Origin: Clostridia bacterium
Lineage (GTDB): Bacteria; Bacillota; Clostridia; TANB77; CAG-508
Direction of reading: 5' to 3'
NCBI GenBank assembly: GCA_900770415.1
Contig: CAAGKN010000015.1
Span: 1 to 6,724 of the forward strand
Length of the DNA stretch: 6,724 nt
Translations under genes and position numbers: made by a program
In this document: piece by piece, positions 1 to 4,940 of the stretch
Layout of the letters: each line of letters opens with the position of its first letter
Position numbering within the stretch: the first letter of the stretch is position 1
The notes under the pieces: model-generated
Told to the model about the DNA's origin: nothing
What the model saw: only the letters and a program-made list of their open reading frames with translations
Databases searched by the model: none

Positions 1-64
1 AATCACCACTAACATTTATTATATTCATCTGCTGCCTGAAAGTCAACCGGCAAGCCAAATCCCA

Positions 65-193
65 TTATAAATGTAAATAAATAAAGAGAGCATACTTTCC
101 AAAACGGATTGTATTGTCCAGTGTCAGCGGTAAATTCCTATCCGACCATTCGACAATCAATTCCGGATGTACTGTCGCTAAGCTGTTACTCAT
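65..193 (-). pseudogene. Truncated zinc-ribbon (treble-clef) domain protein, N-terminal piece only
   Basis: The ATG at 193 is preceded by GGAGG with 7 nt spacing, so translation initiation looks genuine. The product has 42 residues and starts MSNSLATVHPELIVEWS, continuing to RNLPLTLDN. The pattern 'SLA..HPEL..EWS..N.PLT.D' is how I remember the first half of the repeated treble-clef zinc-ribbon unit of the DUF4379-like family (recalled, not searched). In that family a tryptophan-rich stretch with a C-G-H-E-W type metal-binding motif should follow, and the full protein usually carries several units. Here the sequence leaves the family pattern after about residue 30, becomes hydrophobic (KYALFIYLHL) and stops, so no Cys or His ligands are present. 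I read it as a gene broken by deletion or recombination, although a very short expressed peptide cannot be excluded. It lies downstream of the lipoprotein gene, behind that gene's terminator. Proteins of this type are often found on integrative elements of gut Clostridia (background recollection). Confidence 0.55.
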
Positions 194-267
194 ATCAAAA
201 CCTCCACTTCCTCTGTGGTTAAAGTATATGAAGTTTCGGCTTTTTCTTGTAGTTTGCGAATATCCGT

Positions 268-314
268 AAAAACAAAAAATCCCTTTGAGGAAAGATTTTT
301 CTTCTCTCAAAGGG
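268..314 (-). terminator. Rho-independent terminator of the lipoprotein gene
   Basis: On the minus strand CCCTTTGAG (314-306) pairs with CTCAAAGGG (289-281), a perfect 9-bp stem that can be lengthened by inner purine/pyrimidine pairing. It is followed by A, then T6, G and T5. It begins 22 nt after the TAA of the lipoprotein gene, so it ends that transcript. The truncated zinc-ribbon gene beyond it would need its own promoter, and none stands out. Confidence 0.9.
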
Positions 315-335
315 CTTGGTAAACTGGAATTTATT

Positions 336-740
336 TTAATATCCATGGTCAACATGTTGCCATTGTCCACCATTTGTTCTAACTAAAATCCACTTCCAAT
401 CATTGTATGTACTATTTGGATTCAGAGAACCATCTCCTCCAGATGAATCAACATCGAATGAAGATAGCAAAACAATGACTTCATCTGCATTGTTCCTATC
501 TGCCCAATCTTGATGGTCTTTAGAGCTGTCATCCCCTGCATAATAAATTTCTGTAAGAGTACATCCATTCCAGTTGCTCTTAAACTCTTTTTTTATGGTG
601 TCAATAGCAGCTGCAATATCCTCTTCAGAATATATTTCAGATTCTACATTATGCGTATTTACTTCATTAACATTTCCGCCACAAGCACTCAAACTAAATA
701 CAAGCAGAATACATAGCATTGCACATACAATCTTTTTCAT
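336..740 (-). CDS. Small secreted lipoprotein of unknown function (134 aa)
   Basis: The N-terminus is a clear lipoprotein signal peptide: positively charged MKK, a hydrophobic core to about residue 16, then the lipobox LSAC with the lipidated cysteine at residue 20. The mature part should therefore be anchored on the outer face of the cytoplasmic membrane. It has about 114 residues, is acidic, and contains a short linker (20-38), a probable helix (about 39-56) and a C-terminal region rich in Trp, Asp, Asn and Gly. That region includes SSFDVDSSGGDGSLNPN, then YNDWKWILVR and a final QWQHVDHGY. The mature part looks like a compact all-in-one domain that could be related to small DUF-type clostridial lipoproteins, but I do not recognise a family securely and assign no activity. 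One further cysteine (in NGC, about residue 60) remains after export. The start is the ATG at 740, with GGAGG about 10 nt upstream, a slightly long spacing. A strong terminator follows. Base composition is richer in G+C than the core genes, which suggests acquisition. Confidence 0.85.
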   Translation of the reverse strand: MKKIVCAMLCILLVFSLSACGGNVNEVNTHNVESEIYSEEDIAAAIDTIKKEFKSNWNGCTLTEIYYAGDDSSKDHQDWADRNNADEVIVLLSSFDVDSSGGDGSLNPNSTYNDWKWILVRTNGGQWQHVDHGY

Positions 741-789
741 ACTTCACACTACCTCCATCAATTCCGATTTATCTTTTTCTTTCTGAAAA

Positions 790-816
790 TGGGCAATTCC
801 GCAATGGAACTGCTCA
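790..816 (-). other. Hairpin in the probable leader of the lipoprotein gene
   Basis: On the minus strand TGAGCAGTTCC (816-806) faces GGAATTGCCCA (800-790) across a 5-nt loop. This gives an 11-bp stem with one A-C mismatch and one G-T wobble. It is followed by CCCATTTTC, a T run too short for a convincing terminator. It sits 50 nt upstream of the lipoprotein start codon, where it could act as a weak attenuator, stabilise the mRNA, or terminate lysS read-through. No better terminator for lysS was found in 741-953. Confidence 0.4.
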
Positions 817-870
817 TATATCTTGAAAATTATGCGATTTTCTCGTGCCTGCACAAATTCACGTATCAAA

Positions 871-892
871 TGATGTAAGTTTGATGTAAATC
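871..892. promoter_or_regulatory. Tandem TGATGTAA repeats, candidate operator
   Basis: TGATGTAA occurs at 871-878 and again at 882-889, an 11-bp repeat distance, with the wider match TGATGTAAGT/TGATGTAAAT. Direct repeats one helical turn apart are the usual layout for OmpR/PhoB-type response regulators. The pair lies about 130-150 bp upstream of the lipoprotein start. The flanks also form small dyads: ATCAAA/TTTGAT around the first repeat, and AAATCG-T-CGATTT at 888-900. No regulator gene is in the window, so the role is inference. Confidence 0.3.
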
Positions 893-953
893 GTCGATTT
901 GTGAGGTTGTCCTAAATCCCGAAGCCCGCATAAATACTGAGTTTTTGCTGATT

Positions 954-2456
954 TTATTTATCTAAGGGTTTCATTGTTGGGAATAATAGTACATCTCTTA
1001 TTGATGCTGAATCTGTAAGTAACATTACCAAACGGTCAATTCCCATTCCCATGCCTCCTGTTGGTGGCATTCCATATTCTAATGCTTGCACAAAGTCATC
1101 GTCCATCATATTTGCTTCTTCGTCTCCTGCTTCTCTTGCTTGTACTTGTTTCAAAAATCTTTCATATTGGTCAATAGGATCATTTAATTCTGAGTATGCA
1201 TTTGCATATTCTCTACCTCCTATAAACAATTCAAATCTTTGTGTCATTCTTGGATTATCTTTACACTTTTTGGTTAGAGGTGAACTTTCTATTGGATATT
1301 CATATAAAAATGTTGGTTGTCTTAATGTTTCTTCAACTTTTTCTTCAAATACTTGTACTATTATGTCACCTCTGGTTGTTTTTATTGGATCAATTTCCAT
1401 GTTTAAATCTTTTGCAATTTTCTGTGCTTCTTCATCTGTTTCTACAGTATTAAAATCAACACCTGTAACTTCTTTAATACTATCAATCATAGTAATTCTT
1501 CTAAACGGTTTTTCTAGGTCAATTTCTTCACCTTGATATGATATTTTTCCAGTACCACATACTTTGTTAGCACATCTTCTTATTAGTTCTTCGGTTATAT
1601 TCATCATACCTTCTAAATTTGTATATGCCTCATAAAGTTCTATACAAGTAAACTCTGGATTATGCTTTATATCCATACCTTCATTTCTAAAGTTTCTTCC
1701 TATCTCATAAACTTTATCAAATCCACCAACAATAAGTCTTTTTAAATATAATTCTGTTGCAATTCTTAAATACATATCTATATCTAGAGTATTATGATGT
1801 GTTATAAATGGCCTTGCAGAAGCTCCACCTGGTATAGTTTGTAATATAGGTGTTTCAACTTCCATAAATCCTTTTTCATCTAACATATTTCTGATTTCTT
1901 TAATTATTAATGATCTCTTTTTAAATGTTTCTTTTACTTCAGGGTTCATAATTAAATCTACAGACCTCTGGCGATAACGTAAATCTGTATCTTTTAGTCC
2001 ATGAAATTTTTCTGGAAGTGGTCTTAGAGACTTTGAAAGAAGTATTACTTCTTTTGCATGAATAGATATTTCACCTGTCCTTGTTTTAAATACAAAACCT
2101 GTAATTCCAATTATATCTCCTATATCATCTTCTTTAAATTGTTTATAACTCTCTTCTCCCAGATCATTTATGCTTACATAACTTTGAATTTTTCCATCTC
2201 CATCTTGAATATGGCAGAATGATGCTTTTCCCATTATTCTTTTAGCCATAATTCTTCCAGCTATTGTTACATCTTTCCCTTCTAATTCTTCATAATTATC
2301 TATTATTTCTTTACTTGTATGAGTTATATCAAATTTTGTTATCTCAAAAGGATTCTTATTATTTTGTTTTAATTTTTCTAATTTTTCTCTCCTTATTATC
2401 ATTAATTGGTTTAAATCCAATTCTTGTTCTAAATTGTTGTTTGTTTCTTCATTCAT
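954..2456 (-). CDS. lysS: Lysyl-tRNA synthetase, class II
   Basis: This cytoplasmic enzyme charges tRNA-Lys with lysine, using ATP via lysyl-adenylate. The product has 500 residues, the usual bacterial length. An N-terminal helix precedes an OB-fold anticodon-binding domain (about 60-140). The linker LRPLPEKFHGL and DLRYRQR leads into the class II catalytic core. Motif 1 lies around GFMEVETPIL (about 196-205), motif 2 is FRNEGMDIKHNPEF (256-269), and motif 3 is GGMGMGIDRLVM (467-478) with its ATP-binding arginine. The lysine-pocket segment EYANAYSELNDP is intact. I chose the ATG at 2456 because AAAGGG (2471-2466) lies 9 nt before it, whereas the in-frame ATG at 2465 abuts that sequence with no spacing and would add only three residues. 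The gene has its own promoter at 2514-2542. No T-box or lysine riboswitch consensus is visible. No clear terminator follows the stop codon, and the sequence changes character directly after it. Confidence 0.97.
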   Translation of the reverse strand: MNEETNNNLEQELDLNQLMIIRREKLEKLKQNNKNPFEITKFDITHTSKEIIDNYEELEGKDVTIAGRIMAKRIMGKASFCHIQDGDGKIQSYVSINDLGEESYKQFKEDDIGDIIGITGFVFKTRTGEISIHAKEVILLSKSLRPLPEKFHGLKDTDLRYRQRSVDLIMNPEVKETFKKRSLIIKEIRNMLDEKGFMEVETPILQTIPGGASARPFITHHNTLDIDMYLRIATELYLKRLIVGGFDKVYEIGRNFRNEGMDIKHNPEFTCIELYEAYTNLEGMMNITEELIRRCANKVCGTGKISYQGEEIDLEKPFRRITMIDSIKEVTGVDFNTVETDEEAQKIAKDLNMEIDPIKTTRGDIIVQVFEEKVEETLRQPTFLYEYPIESSPLTKKCKDNPRMTQRFELFIGGREYANAYSELNDPIDQYERFLKQVQAREAGDEEANMMDDDFVQALEYGMPPTGGMGMGIDRLVMLLTDSASIRDVLLFPTMKPLDK

Positions 2457-2465
2457 ACTTTTCAT

Positions 2466-2471
2466 CCCTTT
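2466..2471 (-). promoter_or_regulatory. Ribosome binding site deciding the lysS start
   Basis: AAAGGG on the minus strand is directly adjacent to the ATG at 2465 but 9 nt from the ATG at 2456. The second spacing is the workable one, so the shorter 500-residue product is preferred. Confidence 0.6.
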
Positions 2472-2513
2472 CTAGGCTTATGTCTAATATTTCGCCATAA
2501 AATAATATGTATT

Positions 2514-2542
2514 ATTATACCCTAAAAGTAAGAACATGTAAA
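2514..2542 (-). promoter_or_regulatory. Sigma-A type promoter of lysS
   Basis: On the minus strand the -35 TTTACA (2542-2537) is followed after exactly 17 nt by the -10 TATAAT (2519-2514). The -10 is a perfect match and the -35 differs at one base. The predicted start is near 2507, leaving a leader of about 50 nt before the lysS ATG. Confidence 0.85.
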
Positions 2543-2568
2543 CAGTTTTGTGGGATTTATGTTTATTT

Positions 2569-2608
2569 TTCAAGAAAAATGAGTACCATTTTTGGCACTC
2601 ATCTTGAA
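2569..2608 (-). terminator. Terminator hairpin upstream of the lysS promoter
   Basis: On the minus strand ATGAGTGCC (2602-2594) pairs with GGTACTCAT (2587-2579) across a 6-nt loop, as 9 pairs including one G-T wobble, and is followed by TTTTT. Outer arms TTCAAGA/TCTTGAA extend the dyad. The G-T wobble is a mismatch (A-C) in the plus-strand RNA, which favours function on the minus strand. It lies 27 bp upstream of the lysS -35 box and about 385 bp beyond the recN terminator. It therefore ends either recN read-through or a separate short transcript. Confidence 0.7.
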
Positions 2609-2656
2609 GGTATTTGTTTAACTAGCATTTTGTTTTATTTATTATCATTCCTCCTT
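2599..2656 (-). other. Orphan strong Shine-Dalgarno with two mini-ORFs
   Basis: AAGGAGG (2656-2650) is an excellent ribosome binding site in a region without a normal gene. An ATG one nucleotide behind it opens an 8-codon frame, MIINKTKC (2648-2622), with two lysine codons. A second frame, MLVKQIPSR, runs from 2628 to a TGA at 2601-2599 inside the 5' arm of the terminator hairpin. Spacing of the first ATG is too short and of the second too long for ideal initiation. It could be a leader-peptide arrangement for an attenuator in front of lysS, or the remains of a lost gene. Confidence 0.3.
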
Positions 2657-2990
2657 AGCATCAGATTTTATACATATAGCTTTAAGACAAATTTAATAAT
2701 ATTATTAAATTTCTTATATAGAATTTGAACAAAATTTTGATATGACAAAAAAACATATGTGTAAATATGAAAAATTCATTATATTTTGAGATTTTTTTGA
2801 AGATAATTGTGATTTTTGAGATTTCAGATTAAAAATTTAAGAAATCTAACTTTTTTGATTTAAGTTTTTTGACATTAATAAATTCAAACTTTGCTATAAA
2901 TATAATTGTTAATTTAATTATAACTGTTTATTTACTTAAATTCAAGAAAAATCGTGTGTCATAAAACGACATTATTCTTGTTTGTTTTAG
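2609..2990. other. AT-rich gene-free stretch between recN and lysS
   Basis: No protein gene is supported here on either strand. Composition is extreme: positions 2701-2760 contain 9 G or C in 60. Visible structure includes a perfect 24-bp palindrome at 2689-2712, two copies of TTTTGAGATTT at 2784-2794 and 2814-2824 (30 bp apart), and AGATTTC/GAAATCT arms (2819-2825, 2841-2847). A further hairpin has CAAGAA/TTCTTG arms (2943-2948, 2975-2980). The 12-mer TTCAAGAAAAAT occurs both at 2569-2580, in the hairpin upstream of lysS, and at 2941-2952. Promoter-like hexamers are everywhere in such sequence and none was singled out. Confidence 0.5.
2689..2712. repeat. Perfect 24-bp AT-only palindrome
   Basis: AAATTTAATAAT is followed immediately by its exact reverse complement ATTATTAAATTT, with no spacer and no G or C. 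The next base on each side does not extend the symmetry. It could be a dimeric regulator site or a cruciform-prone element, but AT-rich sequence makes chance palindromes commoner than usual. Confidence 0.7.
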
Positions 2991-2991
2991 T

Positions 2992-3029
2992 GTCTTAAAA
3001 CCTCATTTTTATATGAGGTTTTAAGGACA
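2992..3029 (-). terminator. Terminator hairpin of recN
   Basis: On the minus strand CTTAAAACCTCAT (3025-3013) pairs perfectly with ATGAGGTTTTAAG (3006-2994) across a 6-nt loop. The core CCTCAT/ATGAGG is followed by TTTTAAGA, so the T tract is short and lies within the stem. It starts about 20 nt after the recN stop. A second, weaker hairpin (2943-2980) lies just beyond it. Confidence 0.6.
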
Positions 3030-3045
3030 TTGATTATATTTTCCA

Positions 3046-4668
3046 TTAAGAAGCTTTTCGTAATTCTATTGCATGCTGTTTAGAGATTTCTGTTACCTCT
3101 CCTGTTGCTATTCTTGCTATTTCATTTATAGTTTCTTCCTCATTTAGCTGCTTTATTGTTGTTACCGTTTTTTCTTCTCTTACATTTTTACTTATATAAT
3201 AATTATAGTCTCCTCTTGCCGCAATTGGCGCCAAGTGAGTTATACATATTACTTGATGTACTTTTGATATTATTTTTAGCTTCTCTCCTACTGCTTTTGC
3301 CGCTTTTCCGCTTATTCCTGTATCTATCTCATCAAATACCAAAACAGGAACATCATCTGTTTTAGCAAATACAGACTTAATAGCTAACATTAATCTTGAC
3401 ATTTCTCCACCTGATGCTACTTTTACAAGTGGTTTTGTTGTTTCTCCTATATTAGTACAAATATAGAACTCTACTTTGTTTAATCCATTAATATTGAATT
3501 CTTGTAATCTTTCTATTTTTATTTCAAAAATGGAATTAAGCATTTCTAAATCCTTTAACTCAGTATTTATTTTTTCAGATAGTTCATTGGCATATTCTAT
3601 TCTTATTTTTTCCATTGATTCCGCATATTTGCTCATTTCTTCTTCCAATTCTTTTATTCTTGTTCTCAATATTTTGTTATATTCTTCAGCATTTTCAATT
3701 TCATATATCTGTTTCTCTACATTTTCTTTATACTTTGATATTTCTTCTATGCTATTTCCATATTTTCTTTTAAGAGAATATATGATATCTAATCTTTTTT
3801 CTATGTCGTCTCTTTCACACTCGTCAAAGCATATTTGAGTTTTCATATTTTCAAAATCCCTTGAATGTTCCTGTATTTCATAATATATGTTTTTAAGATC
3901 AATTAATTTTTCTTTATATATCTCTCCATATTCCTCTATTTTTTCTAATGCTTTTATAGAACTGCTTAATCCATCAATTACTTGATTTGATAAAGTTTCA
4001 TCTATTTCGGTCAAATTTATATGTAATTTTTCAGAGTTTACTATTATATTTCTCTTTTCTTCTAATTCCTCGTCTTCTCGTGATTTCAAGTTTGCTTGCG
4101 CTATTTCATTTAATTGATACCTTAATAAATCTAGTCTTCTCTCTTTTTCTTTTTCATCTCCATAATTTTTTTGTAACTCTTCTTGTTTCTTTTTGTATTC
4201 GGTATATAACTCCAAATAAAATTCTTTTTGCTTTTTTAATTTATCTCCTATAAAGGAATCCAAATAATTTATATGATATTTCGAATCCAATAAAAGTTGA
4301 TTGTCCTGTTGCCCATGTATATCTATTATTTTTTTCATTATATCTTTTAATTCATTTACTGTTATAAGCCTTCCATTTATTTTACACGAGTTTCTACCAT
4401 TTGAATAAATTTCTCTTGTAATAATTATATTTCCATCAATCGCTCTTTCGTCTTCTGGGCAATACATACTAAGTTCAACAAACGAATAATTTTCCCCTTT
4501 TCTTATCATTTCCTTTGAGAATCTTCCCCCAGCAACAATTGCTAATGAATCTATTATTAAGGTTTTACCTGCTCCCGTTTCTCCTGTTAATACATTCAAC
4601 CCTTCATTAAAATCTATTGTTATATCATCTATTATTCCTATATTTTTTATATGTAATGTTGTTATCAT
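3046..4668 (-). CDS. recN: DNA repair protein RecN
   Basis: RecN is an SMC-like ATPase that gathers broken DNA ends early in double-strand-break repair on the nucleoid. The product has 540 residues, near the lower end of the family range. The N-terminus MITTLHIKNIGIIDDITIDF is the typical RecN beta-strand pair. Walker A is GETGAGKT (29-36), the Q-loop region is HGQQDNQ (about 118-124), and a long charged coiled coil spans roughly 145-380 with a central break. The C-terminal head carries the ABC signature ASGGEMSR (418-425), Walker B VLVFDE (442-447), the D-loop region TGISG, and the switch histidine in ITHL (about 476-479). All catalytic motifs are intact. The start is the ATG at 4668: AAGGAGGG lies directly upstream, and an in-frame TTG at 4683 would place that site inside the gene. 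It has its own promoter. In many Firmicutes argR precedes recN; here a divergent tRNA-Glu takes that place. Confidence 0.97.
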   Translation of the reverse strand: MITTLHIKNIGIIDDITIDFNEGLNVLTGETGAGKTLIIDSLAIVAGGRFSKEMIRKGENYSFVELSMYCPEDERAIDGNIIITREIYSNGRNSCKINGRLITVNELKDIMKKIIDIHGQQDNQLLLDSKYHINYLDSFIGDKLKKQKEFYLELYTEYKKKQEELQKNYGDEKEKERRLDLLRYQLNEIAQANLKSREDEELEEKRNIIVNSEKLHINLTEIDETLSNQVIDGLSSSIKALEKIEEYGEIYKEKLIDLKNIYYEIQEHSRDFENMKTQICFDECERDDIEKRLDIIYSLKRKYGNSIEEISKYKENVEKQIYEIENAEEYNKILRTRIKELEEEMSKYAESMEKIRIEYANELSEKINTELKDLEMLNSIFEIKIERLQEFNINGLNKVEFYICTNIGETTKPLVKVASGGEMSRLMLAIKSVFAKTDDVPVLVFDEIDTGISGKAAKAVGEKLKIISKVHQVICITHLAPIAARGDYNYYISKNVREEKTVTTIKQLNEEETINEIARIATGEVTEISKQHAIELRKAS

Positions 4669-4671
4669 ATG

Positions 4672-4679
4672 CCCTCCTT
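4672..4679 (-). promoter_or_regulatory. Ribosome binding site deciding the recN start
   Basis: AAGGAGGG on the minus strand stands 3-4 nt before the ATG at 4668. The spacing is short but the match is very strong. It argues against the in-frame TTG at 4683, which would add MQGGH by translating the site itself. Confidence 0.8.
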
Positions 4680-4711
4680 GCAAATTTTTGTTTTATAGAA
4701 TTGTTGTTTGT

Positions 4712-4740
4712 ATTGTACATCCGTTTCTTATTATTGTCAA
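4712..4740 (-). promoter_or_regulatory. Sigma-A type promoter of recN
   Basis: On the minus strand TTGACA (4740-4735), a perfect -35, is followed after 17 nt by TACAAT (4717-4712), one base from consensus. The expected leader is about 35-40 nt. The palindrome GAACGTTC (4743-4750) lies two bases upstream of the -35. It resembles half-sites of the Gram-positive LexA box but lacks the 4-nt centre, so SOS control is not shown. Confidence 0.85.
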
Positions 4741-4781
4741 GCGAACGTTCAAATTTTTTCTAGATATTTTTCTTTAACATC

Positions 4782-4811
4782 TTGACTTCCCCCTGTAAAA
4801 TATGCTACACT
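4782..4811 (+). promoter_or_regulatory. Promoter of the tRNA-Glu gene
   Basis: The -35 TTGACT (4782-4787) and the -10 TACACT (4806-4811) are 18 nt apart, and TGC directly before the -10 makes it an extended -10. Transcription should start near 4818, about 10 nt before the mature tRNA. The recN promoter runs in the opposite direction about 40 bp away. Confidence 0.7.
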
Positions 4812-4827
4812 TAGTAAGTAGTTAAAT

Positions 4828-4902
4828 GGCCCCTTGGTCAAGCGGTTAAGACGCAGCCCTCTCAAGGCTGAATCATGGGTTCGATTCCCGTAGGGGTCAC
4901 CA
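4828..4902 (+). tRNA. tRNA-Glu, anticodon CTC
   Basis: A full cloverleaf can be drawn. The acceptor stem is GGCCCCT (4828-4834) with AGGGGTC (4892-4898), containing one G-U pair. The D-arm is GTC/GAC. The anticodon stem is CAGCC/GGCTG around the loop CTCTCAA, with anticodon CTC at 4861-4863 reading GAG codons. The variable region is AATC, and the T-arm is ATGGG/CCCGT around TTCGATT. The discriminator is A4899, and CCA is encoded at 4900-4902. It is the only plus-strand gene, with its own promoter and a terminator starting 5 nt after CCA, so it is transcribed alone. Confidence 0.97.
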
Positions 4903-4906
4903 CAAC

Positions 4907-4940
4907 AAAAAACATACACTTATTGCTGTGTATGTTTTTT
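4907..4940. terminator. Bidirectional terminator shared by tRNA-Glu and mrnC
   Basis: AAAAAACATACAC (4907-4919) and GTGTATGTTTTTT (4928-4940) form a perfect 13-bp stem with an 8-nt loop and run into T6 in either direction. It ends the tRNA transcript on the plus strand and the mrnC transcript on the minus strand. It overlaps mrnC: one arm encodes the final KKHT residues and the loop holds the last codons and part of the stop. Confidence 0.9.

Larger units (their letters stand above)
744..911 (-). other. Unrecognised 55-codon open frame upstream of the lipoprotein, possibly a gene remnant
   Basis: After a TAG at 914-912 the minus strand stays open for 55 codons to a TGA at 746-744, three nucleotides before the lipoprotein ATG. 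The translation has protein-like composition (for example HHLIREFVQARENRI, then FKIYEQFHCGIAHFQKEK) but contains no ATG near its beginning. Only a TTG within LHHLIRE is available, and no good Shine-Dalgarno precedes it. It could be the 3' end of a gene whose beginning was lost, or simply the leader of the lipoprotein mRNA that happens to be open. The whole stretch 741-953 is otherwise non-coding and its G+C is higher than that of lysS beside it. Confidence 0.25.

Noticed and set aside
194..373. Long in-frame extension of the zinc-ribbon ORF upstream of 193
   Set aside because: The extra 60 codons translate the lipoprotein gene's end and its terminator hairpin. The ATG at 193 has a well-spaced GGAGG and begins the recognisable domain.
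510..786. Plus-strand ORFs of 68 and 70 codons opposite the lipoprotein
   Set aside because: They are antisense to a well-supported gene with a signal peptide and lipobox and have no ribosome binding site.
1051..1536. 161-codon plus-strand ORF opposite lysS, and smaller ones nearby
   Set aside because: They are shadows of the highly conserved lysS coding sequence; the composition is Ser/Leu/Phe-rich as expected from reverse-strand reading.
2507..2728. 73-codon plus-strand ORF across the region upstream of lysS
   Set aside because: It runs over the lysS promoter and the hairpin, has no ribosome binding site, and its translation resembles no protein.
2466..2740. T-box or lysine riboswitch in front of lysS
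   Set aside because: I searched the minus strand by eye for the T-box consensus (GGTGGNACCGCG type) and for an extended lysine-riboswitch fold and saw neither. The promoter is only about 50 nt before the start codon.
3156..4253. Plus-strand ORFs opposite recN
   Set aside because: They are antisense shadows; recN has all ATPase motifs intact on the minus strand.
4743..4750. LexA/SOS box upstream of recN
   Set aside because: GAAC and GTTC are adjacent without the four-base centre of the known Gram-positive box, so it is listed as a question and not annotated.
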